DNA from: Actinokineospora alba | GTDB taxonomy: Bacteria; Actinomycetota; Actinomycetes; Mycobacteriales; Pseudonocardiaceae | DNA: 64,000 bases | Direction of reading: 5' to 3' | Assembly: GCF_004362515.1 (NCBI RefSeq) | Contig: NZ_SNXU01000001.1 | Location: forward strand, 5,766,001-5,830,000 | Part shown: positions 9,600 through 18,381 of the stretch, piece after piece | Layout: each line of letters starts with the position of its first letter | How positions within the stretch are numbered: the first letter of the stretch is position 1 | The notes under the pieces: generated by a model | Told to the model about the DNA's origin: nothing | Databases searched by the model: none | What the model saw: only the letters and a program-made list of their open reading frames with translations | Program-made: the position numbers and the translations under genes

Positions 9600-9615
9600 T
9601 TGGAGGATCCTCCAA
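9600..9615. promoter_or_regulatory. Candidate PucR operator, 16-bp palindrome
   Basis: TTGGAGGATCCTCCAA is a perfect palindrome in the 139-base gap between pucR (starting at 9586) and the uric acid operon (starting at 9726). It lies 14 bases before the pucR ATG and 110 bases before the decarboxylase ATG. A self-complementary site here fits a dimeric regulator binding its own promoter. No second copy was noticed by eye elsewhere in the window. Its use by PucR is inference. Confidence 0.5.
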
Positions 9616-9725
9616 ATGGGGCGCTCCACATCGGACTTGTTTCGTGGTCGCCGCCCCTAGGCCCCTCCCCCCTCGAACTGGTGTGCTTCTGCTCACAGCG
9701 ACACGAGATCGAGGGGACCACCGCG

Positions 9726-10238
9726 ATGACCGCTATACCCGGCCTGACCTGGCTCAACGGCCTGGCACCGGAGGACGCCGAACGGGAGTTGCGCACGTGC
9801 TGCGCCTCCCGCGCGTGGGCGGGGAAGGTGGCGGCTGGGAGGCCGTTCACCGACCTGTCCGCGGCGGCGTACGCGGCGGACACCGCGCTCGACGATCTGG
9901 GCTGGGCCGACGTCGAGGAGGCGCTCGCCGCGCACCCCCGCATCGGCGACCGTGCCAGTGGCACTGACCGGGAGGCCGCCTGGTCTCGGGGCGAGCAGTC
10001 GGCCGCGAGCCAGGCGGCCAGTCAGACCCTGCGGGACGTGGCCGAGGGCAACCGGGCCTACGAGGAGCGCTTCGGGCATGTGTTCCTGATCTGCGCGACC
10101 GGGCTGGCCGCCGACGAGATCCTGGCGAACCTGCGGTCCCGGCTGGGCAACGACCCGGCCACCGAGCGCGGTGTCGTGCACGCCGAGCTCCGCAAGATCA
10201 CCCATCTGCGGCTGCGCAAGCTGGTGACAATCCCGTGA
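9726..10238 (+). CDS. uraD: OHCU decarboxylase
   Basis: This 170-residue enzyme should decarboxylate 2-oxo-4-hydroxy-4-carboxy-5-ureidoimidazoline to S-allantoin. Both hallmark residues are present: His70 in AAHPRIGDRAS and Glu90 in SRGEQSA, exactly 20 residues apart as in characterised family members. FGHVFLICATG near 118 and the basic C-terminal LRKITHLRLRKL also match. The ATG at 9726 is preferred to the longer frame because GAGGGGAC precedes it and homology begins here. It is the first gene of the long operon and overlaps the next start (GTGA). A second, altered copy of this domain is fused to the permease at 16453. Confidence 0.93.
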   Translation: MTAIPGLTWLNGLAPEDAERELRTCCASRAWAGKVAAGRPFTDLSAAAYAADTALDDLGWADVEEALAAHPRIGDRASGTDREAAWSRGEQSAASQAASQTLRDVAEGNRAYEERFGHVFLICATGLAADEILANLRSRLGNDPATERGVVHAELRKITHLRLRKLVTIP

Positions 10239-10546
10239 GTCTCTCCACGCACGTCCTGGACAGCACGCGGGGGCTGCCTGCCGCGGCGATGTCGGTGCGC
10301 CTGGAGTCCCCGGGCGGCATCACCACCGCGCTGACCGACGCTGACGGGCGGGTCCGTGACTTCGGTCCGCTGACGGCCGGGACGCACCGCCTGGTGTTCG
10401 ACACCGGCGCCTACTTCACCGGCCTCGGCGTGCCCGCGTTCTACCCCGAGGTCGTCATCACCTACGGCATCGACGACCCCGAGCAGCACTACCACGTTCC
10501 GCTGCTGCTCTCCCCATTCGCCTACTCGACCTACCGAGGGAGCTGA
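10235..10546 (+). CDS. uraH: 5-hydroxyisourate hydrolase
   Basis: This 103-residue transthyretin-like protein should hydrolyse 5-hydroxyisourate to OHCU. It starts LSTHVLDSTRGLPA with the active-site His, has an internal Arg in the PLTAGTHRL region, EVVITYGIDDPEQHYHVPLLLSPFAYSTY near 70-99, and ends in the diagnostic C-terminal tetrapeptide YRGS. It uses a GTG start overlapping the decarboxylase stop by 4 bases, and uricase follows after 4 bases. Substrate and product are linked to its two immediate neighbours. Confidence 0.96.
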   Translation: MSLSTHVLDSTRGLPAAAMSVRLESPGGITTALTDADGRVRDFGPLTAGTHRLVFDTGAYFTGLGVPAFYPEVVITYGIDDPEQHYHVPLLLSPFAYSTYRGS

Positions 10547-10550
10547 CCCC

Positions 10551-11429
10551 ATGGCCATCATCTTGGGCCCCAACCAGTACGGCAAGGCCGAGACCCGCGT
10601 GGTGCACGTGACCCGCAACGGCTCCGTGCACGAGATCAAGGATCTCAACGTCAGCGTCGCCCTCGGCGGCGACATGACCGACACGCACATCACCGGCGAC
10701 AACTCCAAGGTCCTGCCGACCGACACGCAGAAGAACACGGTGTTCGCCTTCGCCAAGGAGCACGGTGTCGGCGAGATCGAGGAGTTCGGCCTGCGGCTGG
10801 CGAAGCATTTCGTCGACTCGCAGCCCACGATCCACTCCGCCCGGGTGCAGATCGAGGAGTTCGCCTGGGAGCGGTTGTCGGTAGGCGGCGCGCCCGCCCC
10901 GCACTCGTTCCAGCGCTCCGGCGTGGAGACCCGCACCGCCACCGTCACCTATGACGGCACGAAAGCGTGGGTGGTCTCCGGGCTCAAGGACCTGGTGGTG
11001 CTGAACTCGACAGCCTCGGAGTTCTGGGGATATATCCGCGATCCGTACACCACGCTGCGCGAGACCGCCGACCGTGTGCTGGCCACGGCGGTCACCGCGC
11101 GCTGGCGGCACGCCTCGGAGGACACCGACTGGGGCAAGTCCTACGCCGAGTCCCGGCAGCACCTGGTGGAGGCGTTCGCCGAGACGCACAGCCTCTCGCT
11201 GCAGCAGACCCTCTACGCGATGGGTCAGCGCGTGCTGGAGAACCGCCCGGAGGTCGCCGAGGTGCGGCTGACGCTGCCGAACAAGCACCACTTCGTCGTG
11301 GACCTCTCGGCGTTCGACCTGGACAACGACAACGAGGTGTTCTTCGCCGCCGACCGCCCCTACGGGCTGATCGAGGGCACCGTGCTCCGCGACGACTCGC
11401 CGGAGCCGGGACTGGCCTGGAGCGAATGA
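10551..11429 (+). CDS. uox: Urate oxidase (uricase)
   Basis: This 292-residue cofactor-free oxidase should turn urate into 5-hydroxyisourate and H2O2. It carries NQYGKAETRVVHV near residue 5, LPTDTQKNTVFAFAKEHG near 56, SFQRSGVETRTATVTYDG near 122, FWGYIRDPYTTLRETADR near 158 and NKHHFVVDLSAFDLDNDNEVFFAADRPYG near 245. The length fits bacterial uricases of the tunnel-shaped tetramer. It lies between HIU hydrolase and the xanthine dehydrogenase genes. Its peroxide product may be one demand on peroxide defence, though katG lies 50 kb away. Confidence 0.97.
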   Translation: MAIILGPNQYGKAETRVVHVTRNGSVHEIKDLNVSVALGGDMTDTHITGDNSKVLPTDTQKNTVFAFAKEHGVGEIEEFGLRLAKHFVDSQPTIHSARVQIEEFAWERLSVGGAPAPHSFQRSGVETRTATVTYDGTKAWVVSGLKDLVVLNSTASEFWGYIRDPYTTLRETADRVLATAVTARWRHASEDTDWGKSYAESRQHLVEAFAETHSLSLQQTLYAMGQRVLENRPEVAEVRLTLPNKHHFVVDLSAFDLDNDNEVFFAADRPYGLIEGTVLRDDSPEPGLAWSE

Positions 11430-12283
11430 TGGAGTTCTTCAAACCCGCCACCTGGTCCGAGGCGCTGGCCATCAAGGCCGAGCACCCGGACGCCACCCCG
11501 ATCGCGGGTGGCACCGACATCATGGTCGAACTGAACTTCGACGTCCGCCGCCCGGGCGCGCTGCTGGATCTGACCGAGATCGCCGAGTTGCGGGAGTGGT
11601 CCGCGGTGGGCGACGGGTTCCGGGTCGGCTCCGGGGTCAGCTACGCGCGGATCATCGAGGAGCTGGGCGCGTCGCTGCCCGGCCTGGCGATGGCGGCCCG
11701 CACCGTGGGTTCGCCGCAGATCCGCAACCGGGGAACCGTCGGCGGCAACCTCGGGGCGGCCTCACCGGCCGGGGACTCGCACCCGCCGCTGCTGGCCGCG
11801 GCCGCCGAGATCGAGGTCGCCTCGGTGCGCGGCACCCGCCGCATCCCGGCCGCGGAGTTCTACAAGGGCGTCAAGCGCAACGCGATGGAACCGGACGAGC
11901 TGATCGCCGCGTTCCACATCGCCGCCGCCGACGGCCCGCAGCAGTTCGCGAAGATCGGCACCCGCAACGCCATGGTGATCGCGGTCTGCTCGTTCGGGCT
12001 CGCGCTGCACCCGTCGACCCGCACGGTCGGGACCGGCGTTGGCTCCGCGGCGCCCACCCCGCGTCGGGCGTTGGACGCGGAGACGTTCATCGCCGCCGAA
12101 CTGGAGTGGGATTCGCCGGGTCCGCTGCGTGACAGCGTGCTCGTCCGCTTCGGCGAACTGGTGGCCCAAGCCGCGTCACCGATCGACGACGTCCGCGGCA
12201 CCGCGGACTACCGCCGCCATGCCCTGTCCGTCATGGCCCGCCGCACGCTCGGCTGGGCCTGGGACTCCTACCGGAGGAACTGA
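11426..12283 (+). CDS. xdhB: Xanthine dehydrogenase FAD-binding subunit
   Basis: This 285-residue protein is the medium (CoxM/XdhB-type) subunit that passes electrons from the FeS clusters through FAD. It has the FAD motifs PIAGGTDIMVELNF near residue 28 and TVGSPQIRNRGTVGGNLGAASPAGDS near 98-122. Start is ambiguous: ATGATG gives 11426 (4-base overlap with uricase) or 11429. The stop shares bases with the FeS-subunit start (TGATG). Together with the genes at 12283 and 14111 it forms a three-subunit molybdenum hydroxylase. Confidence 0.93.
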   Translation: MMEFFKPATWSEALAIKAEHPDATPIAGGTDIMVELNFDVRRPGALLDLTEIAELREWSAVGDGFRVGSGVSYARIIEELGASLPGLAMAARTVGSPQIRNRGTVGGNLGAASPAGDSHPPLLAAAAEIEVASVRGTRRIPAAEFYKGVKRNAMEPDELIAAFHIAAADGPQQFAKIGTRNAMVIAVCSFGLALHPSTRTVGTGVGSAAPTPRRALDAETFIAAELEWDSPGPLRDSVLVRFGELVAQAASPIDDVRGTADYRRHALSVMARRTLGWAWDSYRRN

Positions 12284-12753
12284 TGCGACTTCGCTGCAAA
12301 GTCAACGGCGAGGCCCTCGAGGCCGACGACGTGTGGCCCGGGGAGTCCCTGCTGTACGTGCTGCGGGAGCGGCTGGGCCTGCCCGGTTCGAAGAACGCCT
12401 GCGAGCAGGGCGAATGCGGGTCCTGCACGGTGTACCTCGACGGGGTGCCGGTGTGTTCGTGCCTGGTCGCCGCGGGTCAGGTCGAGGGCCACGAGGTGAC
12501 CACTGTGGAGGGTCTGGCCGACGGTGACCGGCTCGACCCGGTGCAGCAGGCGTTCGTGGAGAAGGGCGCGGTGCAGTGCGGGTTCTGCACGCCCGGCCTG
12601 ATCGTGGCCACGCACGACTTGCTGGAGCGCCGGTGTCAGCCGAGCGACCCGGAGATCCGGGAGGCGTTGGCCGGGAACCTGTGCCGCTGCACCGGGTACG
12701 AGAAGATCCTGGACGCGGTGCGGCTGGCCGCTGACCGCAAGGCCGCCTCATGA
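12283..12753 (+). CDS. xdhS: Xanthine dehydrogenase 2Fe-2S subunit
   Basis: This 156-residue small subunit carries two [2Fe-2S] clusters. The plant-type ferredoxin motif is CEQGECGSCTVYLDG with a further Cys in VPVCSC (residues about 38-60), and the second cluster has CGFCTPG near 99 and CRCTGYEKI near 131. It would shuttle electrons from the molybdenum centre to FAD. It overlaps the next gene by 4 bases. The same architecture occurs in CO dehydrogenase and other hydroxylases; the purine context gives the substrate. Confidence 0.95.
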   Translation: MRLRCKVNGEALEADDVWPGESLLYVLRERLGLPGSKNACEQGECGSCTVYLDGVPVCSCLVAAGQVEGHEVTTVEGLADGDRLDPVQQAFVEKGAVQCGFCTPGLIVATHDLLERRCQPSDPEIREALAGNLCRCTGYEKILDAVRLAADRKAAS

Positions 12754-14105
12754 CCACTTTGGTGATCGAGGACTGCGCGGTGGCGACCGTCGACGCGGCG
12801 GGCACCGAGCACGAGTCCGGGCATGTCGTGGTCGAGGGCGACCGCATCACCGCGGTCGGCCCCGGTTCCGCGCCGCCCGTGCGGGGCGGGGACGTGCGGC
12901 GGATCGACGGCAGCGGCTGCGTCATCACACCCGGTCTGATCAACACCCACCACCACCTCTACCAGTGGGCGACCCGCGGCTTGGCGCAGGACGCGACCCT
13001 GTTCGGGTGGCTCAGCGAGCTGTACCCGGTGTGGTCGCGCATCGACACCGGTGTCCTGGCCGGGGCGGCCGAGGCCGCCCTTGGGTGGCTCGCGAAGTCC
13101 GGGTGCACCACCACGACCGACCACCACTACGTGTTCCCGCGCGCGGGCGGCGACCTGTTCGCCGAGGAGATCGCCGCCGCGGCCCGCATCGGTGTCCGGT
13201 TCCACCCGGCCCGCGGGTCCATGGACCTGGGCAAGTCGCAGGGTGGGCTGCCGCCGGACACTGTCGTCGAGGACCGCGACGAGGCGCTGGTCGCCACGGA
13301 GGCGGCGATCGACCGCTGGCACGACGCCTCCCCCGGCGCGATGGTCCGGGTCGCGGTCGCGCCATGCTCCCCGTTCTCGGTGACCTCGGAGCTGATGCGC
13401 GATGCCGCGGAGTTGGCCCGTCGCAAGGGAGTCCGCCTGCACACCCACCTCGCCGAGACCCTCGACGAGGAGGAGTTCTGCCTGCAGCGCTTCGGGTGCA
13501 CCCCCACCGAGTACCTCGACCGGCTCGGCTGGCTGGGCGAGGACGTGTGGCTCGCGCACTGCGTGCACCTGTCCGACGTGGCGATCAAGCGGTTCGGCGA
13601 GACCGGCACCGGGGTGGCGCACTGCCCCACCTCCAACGCCCGCCTCGGCGCCGGGATCGCCCCCGTGCGCGCCCTGCTGGACGCCGGTGTCCCGGTCGGC
13701 CTCGGCGTCGACGGCGCCGCGTCCAACGAGCAGAGTTCATTGATCGACGACGTCCGCGAAGCGCTTCTGGTGGCCCGCCTGCGCGGCGGTCCCGCGGCGC
13801 TGACCGCGCGGGAAGCGCTGCGCCTGGGCACCATCGGCGGCGCCGCCTGCCTGGGCCGGGCCGACGAACTCGGGTCGATCGAACCCGGCAAACTCGCCGA
13901 CCTCGCCCTGTGGCGGATCGACGGCCTCGGCCACGCAGGCATCGAGGACCCCGTCGCCGCCGTCGTCCTGGGCCCACGCCCACCGCTGGACCTGCTCCTC
14001 GTCGGCGGCAAGCCCGTCGTCGAGGACGACCACCTCCGCATGGCCGACGAGCGACGACTCGCCGCCGCCGCCCGCGCCGCCCACCGCACGCTTCTGTCGA
14101 GGTGA
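12750..14105 (+). CDS. 8-oxoguanine deaminase-like amidohydrolase
   Basis: This 451-residue amidohydrolase matches the 8-oxoguanine deaminase/guanine deaminase-like group. Metal ligands are visible in PGLINTHHHLYQW near residue 64, THLAETLDEEEF near 231, LAHCVHLSD near 269 and GVDGAASNEQSSL near 318. Deamination of 8-oxoguanine gives urate, the uricase substrate of this operon. It sits between the FeS and molybdenum subunit genes of xanthine dehydrogenase, overlapping the former by 4 bases. Other aminohydrolase substrates, such as other purines or triazines, cannot be excluded. A separate guanine deaminase of the cytidine-deaminase fold lies at 18382. Confidence 0.85.
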   Translation: MTTLVIEDCAVATVDAAGTEHESGHVVVEGDRITAVGPGSAPPVRGGDVRRIDGSGCVITPGLINTHHHLYQWATRGLAQDATLFGWLSELYPVWSRIDTGVLAGAAEAALGWLAKSGCTTTTDHHYVFPRAGGDLFAEEIAAAARIGVRFHPARGSMDLGKSQGGLPPDTVVEDRDEALVATEAAIDRWHDASPGAMVRVAVAPCSPFSVTSELMRDAAELARRKGVRLHTHLAETLDEEEFCLQRFGCTPTEYLDRLGWLGEDVWLAHCVHLSDVAIKRFGETGTGVAHCPTSNARLGAGIAPVRALLDAGVPVGLGVDGAASNEQSSLIDDVREALLVARLRGGPAALTAREALRLGTIGGAACLGRADELGSIEPGKLADLALWRIDGLGHAGIEDPVAAVVLGPRPPLDLLLVGGKPVVEDDHLRMADERRLAAAARAAHRTLLSR

Positions 14106-14110
14106 CCACA

Positions 14111-16417
14111 ATGAGTCGACCCACTTCCGCCCCGGACCGCATCACCACGCCCATCAGCGGCGGCGTGGGGGCCAGCCCGCTGCGCCCCGACGGCACGCTG
14201 AAGGTCAAGGGCGAGTTCGCCTACTCCTCCGACATGTGGATGGACGACATGCTGTGGGGCGCCACGCTGCGCTCCCCGCACCCGTACGCCCGCATCAACT
14301 CCGTCGACCTGACCGAGGCGCTCAAAGTGCCCGGCGTGTACGCGGTGCTCACCCACGACGACGTGCCCGGGCAGCTGCTGTTCGGTCTCGAGCACACCGA
14401 CCAGCCCGTCCTCGCCGTCGACATCGTGCGTTACCAAGGGGAAGCGGTCGCGGTCGTCGCCGCCGACCACCCGGAGACCGCGCGCCGCGCGATCGCGAAG
14501 ATCGTCGTCGACTACGAGGTCCTCGAACCGCTCACCGACATGGAGCAGGCGGTGTCCGACACCGAGGCGCCGCACCTGCACCCGGGCGGGAATGTGGTGC
14601 GACACCTCCCGATCCGCCGCGGCAACCAGGAAGTGACCGCGCCGGTGGTGATCCGCGGCGAGTACGAGGTCGGCATGCAGGACCAGGCGTTCCTCGGCCC
14701 CGAGTCCGGGCTCGCCGTCCCCGCCGAGGACGGCGGGATCGACCTCTACATCGCCACCCAGTGGCTGCACGTCGACCAGAAGCAGGTCGCCGCGTGCCTG
14801 GGGCTGCCGCCGGAGAAGGTCCGGCTGACCCTGGCCGGGGTCGGCGGCGCGTTCGGCGCGCGGGAGGACCTGTCGATGCAGGTGCACGCGTCGATGCTGG
14901 CGCTGCGGACCGGTCGCCCGGTGAAGATGGTCTACTCCCGTGAGGAGTCGTTCTTCGGCCATGTGCACCGCCACCCGGCGAAGCTGTACTACGAGCACGG
15001 CGCCACCCGCGACGGGAAACTCGTCTACGTCAAAGCGCGGATGTTCCTCGACGGCGGCGCGTACGCGTCGAGCACCGGCGCGGTCGTCGCGAACGCGGCG
15101 ACCCTGGGGGTCGGCCCGTACGACGTGCCGAACGTGTCGATCGACTGCTGGGGCACCTACACCAACAACCCGCCGTGCGGTGCGATGCGCGGGTTCGGCG
15201 CGGTGCAGGCCGCGTTCGCCTACGAGTCCCAGATGGACAGACTGGCCGCCGAACTCGGGCTCGACCCGGTCGACGTGCGGGTGCTCAACGCCATGTCCGA
15301 GGGTTCGGTGATGCCGACCGGGCAGGTCATCGACAGCCCCGCCCCCGTCGAGGAGCTGCTGCGCCGCGTCCAGGCCATGCCGCTGCCCGCCGACGCCCCC
15401 ACCGACAGCTACGACCTGCGGCAACTGCCCGGCGGGGTGTCCAACACGACCCACGGCGAAGGTGTCGTGCGTGGTGTCGGGTACGGCATCGGCATCAAGA
15501 ACGTGTGCTTTTCCGAGGGGTTCGACGACTTCTCCACCGCCCGGGTGCGGCTGGAGATCATCGCCGGGGAACCCACCGCCATGGTCCACACCGCGGCCGC
15601 CGAGGTCGGCCAGGGCCTGGTCACCGTGCAGGCGCAGATCGCCCGCACGGAGCTGGGCGTCGAGCGGGTCACCATCCACCCCGCGGACACCCAGGTCGGC
15701 AGCGGCGGCTCCACCTCCGCGTCACGGCAGACCTATGTGACCGGCGGCGCGGTGAAGGCCGCCTGCGAGAAGGTCCGCGGCATGGTCCTCGACCTGGCCC
15801 GCGAGAGGCTCGATGTCGACGGTGAGCTGCGCATGGAGGGCGGCAAGATCGTCTCCGACCAGCTGGGGGTGCTCGCAGATGTTGCCGATGTGCTCGGCGA
15901 CGACGCGATCGACGAGACCGTCGAGTGGCGCCACCGCCCCACCGAGGCCCTCGACCCCACCACCGGCCAGGGCTTCGCGCACGTCCAGTACGCCTTCGCC
16001 GTGCACCGCGCCGTGGTCGACGTCGACATCGACCTGGGTCTGGTGCGCGTGGTCGCCCTGGACTGCGTGCAGGACGTCGGCAAGGCCATCAACCCCGACG
16101 CCGTGGTCGGGCAGATCCACGGCGGCTCCGCCCAGGGCCTCGGCCTCGCGGTCATGGAGGAAATCCAGGTCAAGGGCGGCAAGATCCGCAACCCGTCCTT
16201 CACCGACTACCTGATCCCCACCATCCTCGACATGCCCCCCATGAAGGTGGACGTGCTCGAACTGGCCGACCCGCATGCGCCCTACGGCCTGCGCGGTGTC
16301 GGTGAACCGCCGACGATCTCGTCCACCCCCGCGATCGCCGCCGCCATCCGCGCCGCGACCGGACTCGCCATCCCGCGTGTTCCGGTCCGACCGGAAGACA
16401 TCACCGGTACTGCATAA
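14111..16417 (+). CDS. xdhA: Xanthine dehydrogenase molybdenum-binding subunit
   Basis: This 768-residue large subunit binds the molybdopterin cofactor and hydroxylates hypoxanthine or xanthine. Visible motifs are GVGGAFGAREDLSMQVH near residue 240, the Arg-containing PCGAMRGFGAVQ near 355, GSGGSTSASRQTYVTGGAV near 530, and the catalytic Glu in LRGVGEPPTISSTPAIAAAI near 728. The ATG at 14111 with GAGGTGA before it is preferred; the open frame extends much further upstream but overlaps the deaminase gene. AMRGFG rather than a CO dehydrogenase CSxR-type loop supports a purine hydroxylase. Confidence 0.94.
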   Translation: MSRPTSAPDRITTPISGGVGASPLRPDGTLKVKGEFAYSSDMWMDDMLWGATLRSPHPYARINSVDLTEALKVPGVYAVLTHDDVPGQLLFGLEHTDQPVLAVDIVRYQGEAVAVVAADHPETARRAIAKIVVDYEVLEPLTDMEQAVSDTEAPHLHPGGNVVRHLPIRRGNQEVTAPVVIRGEYEVGMQDQAFLGPESGLAVPAEDGGIDLYIATQWLHVDQKQVAACLGLPPEKVRLTLAGVGGAFGAREDLSMQVHASMLALRTGRPVKMVYSREESFFGHVHRHPAKLYYEHGATRDGKLVYVKARMFLDGGAYASSTGAVVANAATLGVGPYDVPNVSIDCWGTYTNNPPCGAMRGFGAVQAAFAYESQMDRLAAELGLDPVDVRVLNAMSEGSVMPTGQVIDSPAPVEELLRRVQAMPLPADAPTDSYDLRQLPGGVSNTTHGEGVVRGVGYGIGIKNVCFSEGFDDFSTARVRLEIIAGEPTAMVHTAAAEVGQGLVTVQAQIARTELGVERVTIHPADTQVGSGGSTSASRQTYVTGGAVKAACEKVRGMVLDLARERLDVDGELRMEGGKIVSDQLGVLADVADVLGDDAIDETVEWRHRPTEALDPTTGQGFAHVQYAFAVHRAVVDVDIDLGLVRVVALDCVQDVGKAINPDAVVGQIHGGSAQGLGLAVMEEIQVKGGKIRNPSFTDYLIPTILDMPPMKVDVLELADPHAPYGLRGVGEPPTISSTPAIAAAIRAATGLAIPRVPVRPEDITGTA

Positions 16418-16452
16418 GACATGCCCTGCGCCCCCTAGAGGAGTTGGCCGCA

Positions 16453-18372
16453 ATGTCCGCCAAGACCCGTGGAACACCAGCACATCTGCACCCCGTGGAC
16501 GAGGTACTGCCCGCGGGCAAGCTCGCCCTGTACGGCTTCCAGCACGTCCTCGCCTTCTACGCGGGCGCCGTCATCGTCCCGATCTTGCTCGCCAGCGCGA
16601 TCGGGCTGTCCGACACCGAACTGATCCACCTCATCAACGCCGACCTGTTCACCTGCGGCATCGCGTCGATCATCCAGTCCATCGGGTTCTGGAAGGTCGG
16701 GGTGCGGCTGCCGCTGCTGCAGGGCGTCACCTTCACCGCCGTGTCCCCGATGATCGCGATCGGCATGGCGGCCGGTGGCGGCACCGAGGGTCTGGTCACG
16801 ATCTACGGGTCGGTGATCGTCGCGGGCCTGTTCACCTTCTTCATCGCACCGTTCTTCAGCAAGCTCGTCCGGTTCTTCCCACCGGTCGTCACCGGCACCG
16901 TCATCTCGGTCATCGGCATCGCGCTGCTGCCCGTGGCCGCCAACGACGCCGCGGGCGGCAACATCAACTCACCGGACTACGCGAGCCTGACGAACCTCGC
17001 CTACGCCGGTGGCACCCTGGCCATCATCCTGGTGATCTACCGGCTCTCCCGCGGGTTCTTCAGCACCGTGGCCGTCCTCATCGGACTGGTCTGCGGCACG
17101 CTTCTCGCCACCATCCTCGGCCACGCGCACTTCGACGCCGTCGCCAGCTCCGACTGGTTCGGCGTGACCACCCCGTTCCACTTCGGGTGGCCCAAGTTCA
17201 GCGTCACCGCGATCATCTCCATGATCGTCGTCATGCTGATCACCGCGGTGGAGACCACCGGCGACGTGTTCGCCACCGGGGAGATCGTCAAGAAGCGCAT
17301 CACCCGCGACGACATCTCCCGCGCCCTGCGCGCCGACGGCCTGGCCACCACCCTCGGCGGTGTCCTGAACTCCTTCCCGTACACCTGTTTCGCCGAGAAC
17401 GTCGGCCTGGTCCGGCTGACCCGGATCAAGAGCCGCTACGTCATCGCCGCGGCCGGGGGGTTCATGATCCTGATCGGCCTGATCCCCAAGGCGGGCGCGA
17501 TCGTCGCGGGCATCCCGCACCCGGTGCTCGGCGGCGCGGGCCTGGCCATGTTCGGCACGGTCGCCGTCGTCGGCTTCCAAACCCTGGGCCGGGTCAACTT
17601 CCACGACCAGCGCAACGTCATGGTCGTCGCCGTCAGCGTCGGGCTCGCCCTGATCCCGGTCGGGGTGCCGAAGTTCTTCAGCAACGTGCCCGACAGCCTG
17701 CAGATCATCGTGGGCAGCGGCATCACCCTCGGCAGCCTCTCGGCGATCTTCCTCAACCTGCTGTTCAACGTGTGGGGCGGCAAGAAGACCCGCGGCGACT
17801 CCGTGCCCGCGACGCCCGACCCGGAGAAGGTCACCCTCGACGAGGTCAACCACATGTCGCGCGAGGAGTTCACCCGCCGGTTCTCGGTGCTGTTCCAGAA
17901 CGGCCCGTGGATCGCCGAGGAAGCCTGGTCCGCCCGCCCGTTCGACGGTGTCTACGCCATGCGCCACGCCTTCCACACCGCCCTGTTCAACGCCCCGGAC
18001 CACGTCGCGCTGGAACTGATCAAGTCCTACCCGGACCTGGCGGGCAAAGCCCTCGTCGAACGGGTACTGGGCCCGGAGTCGCTGCGCGATCAGTGCGCGG
18101 CGGGCCTGGACCGGCTCACCTTCGAGGAGTACGACCGGTTCCACGACCTCACCGACGCCTACCACGAGAAGTTCGGCTTCCCGCTGGTCATCTGCGTCCG
18201 CGAGAACACCAAGGAGACGATCCTGCCCGTCGCCGAGGCGCGGCTGCAGAACTCGCTCGGCCAGGAACGCGCCACCGCCCTGGTGGAAATCGCCAAGATC
18301 GCCAACCTGCGGCTGCGGGACCTCGTCGAGGAACCCGAGCACGCCGATTCGCTCGCCATCTCAGAGAAGTAG
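16453..18372 (+). CDS. NCS2 purine permease fused to an OHCU-decarboxylase-like domain
   Basis: This 639-residue protein has two parts. Residues about 15-450 are a nucleobase:cation symporter-2 with many membrane segments, LYGFQHVLAFYAG at the start, VETTGDVFATGEIVKK near 260, and the signature ENVGLVRLTR near 316. Residues about 470-635 match OHCU decarboxylase (NHMSREEFTRRFSVLF, EKFGFPLVICVRENTKE, IANLRLRDLVEE). In that domain the catalytic His is Tyr526 (KSYPDLAGK) and the catalytic Glu is Asp546 (LRDQCAAG), still 20 residues apart, so catalysis is doubtful. The ATG at 16453 after GAGGAG is preferred to a TTG at 16444. It would import xanthine, urate or related purines; the tail may sense or bind intermediates. 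Confidence 0.9.
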   Translation: MSAKTRGTPAHLHPVDEVLPAGKLALYGFQHVLAFYAGAVIVPILLASAIGLSDTELIHLINADLFTCGIASIIQSIGFWKVGVRLPLLQGVTFTAVSPMIAIGMAAGGGTEGLVTIYGSVIVAGLFTFFIAPFFSKLVRFFPPVVTGTVISVIGIALLPVAANDAAGGNINSPDYASLTNLAYAGGTLAIILVIYRLSRGFFSTVAVLIGLVCGTLLATILGHAHFDAVASSDWFGVTTPFHFGWPKFSVTAIISMIVVMLITAVETTGDVFATGEIVKKRITRDDISRALRADGLATTLGGVLNSFPYTCFAENVGLVRLTRIKSRYVIAAAGGFMILIGLIPKAGAIVAGIPHPVLGGAGLAMFGTVAVVGFQTLGRVNFHDQRNVMVVAVSVGLALIPVGVPKFFSNVPDSLQIIVGSGITLGSLSAIFLNLLFNVWGGKKTRGDSVPATPDPEKVTLDEVNHMSREEFTRRFSVLFQNGPWIAEEAWSARPFDGVYAMRHAFHTALFNAPDHVALELIKSYPDLAGKALVERVLGPESLRDQCAAGLDRLTFEEYDRFHDLTDAYHEKFGFPLVICVRENTKETILPVAEARLQNSLGQERATALVEIAKIANLRLRDLVEEPEHADSLAISEK

Positions 18373-18381
18373 GGAAACGTC

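Noticed and set aside
11426..16417. CO dehydrogenase instead of xanthine dehydrogenase
   Set aside because: The subunit types are shared, but the large subunit has AMRGFG and GVGEPP rather than the CO dehydrogenase loop, and the gene set around it is purine degradation.
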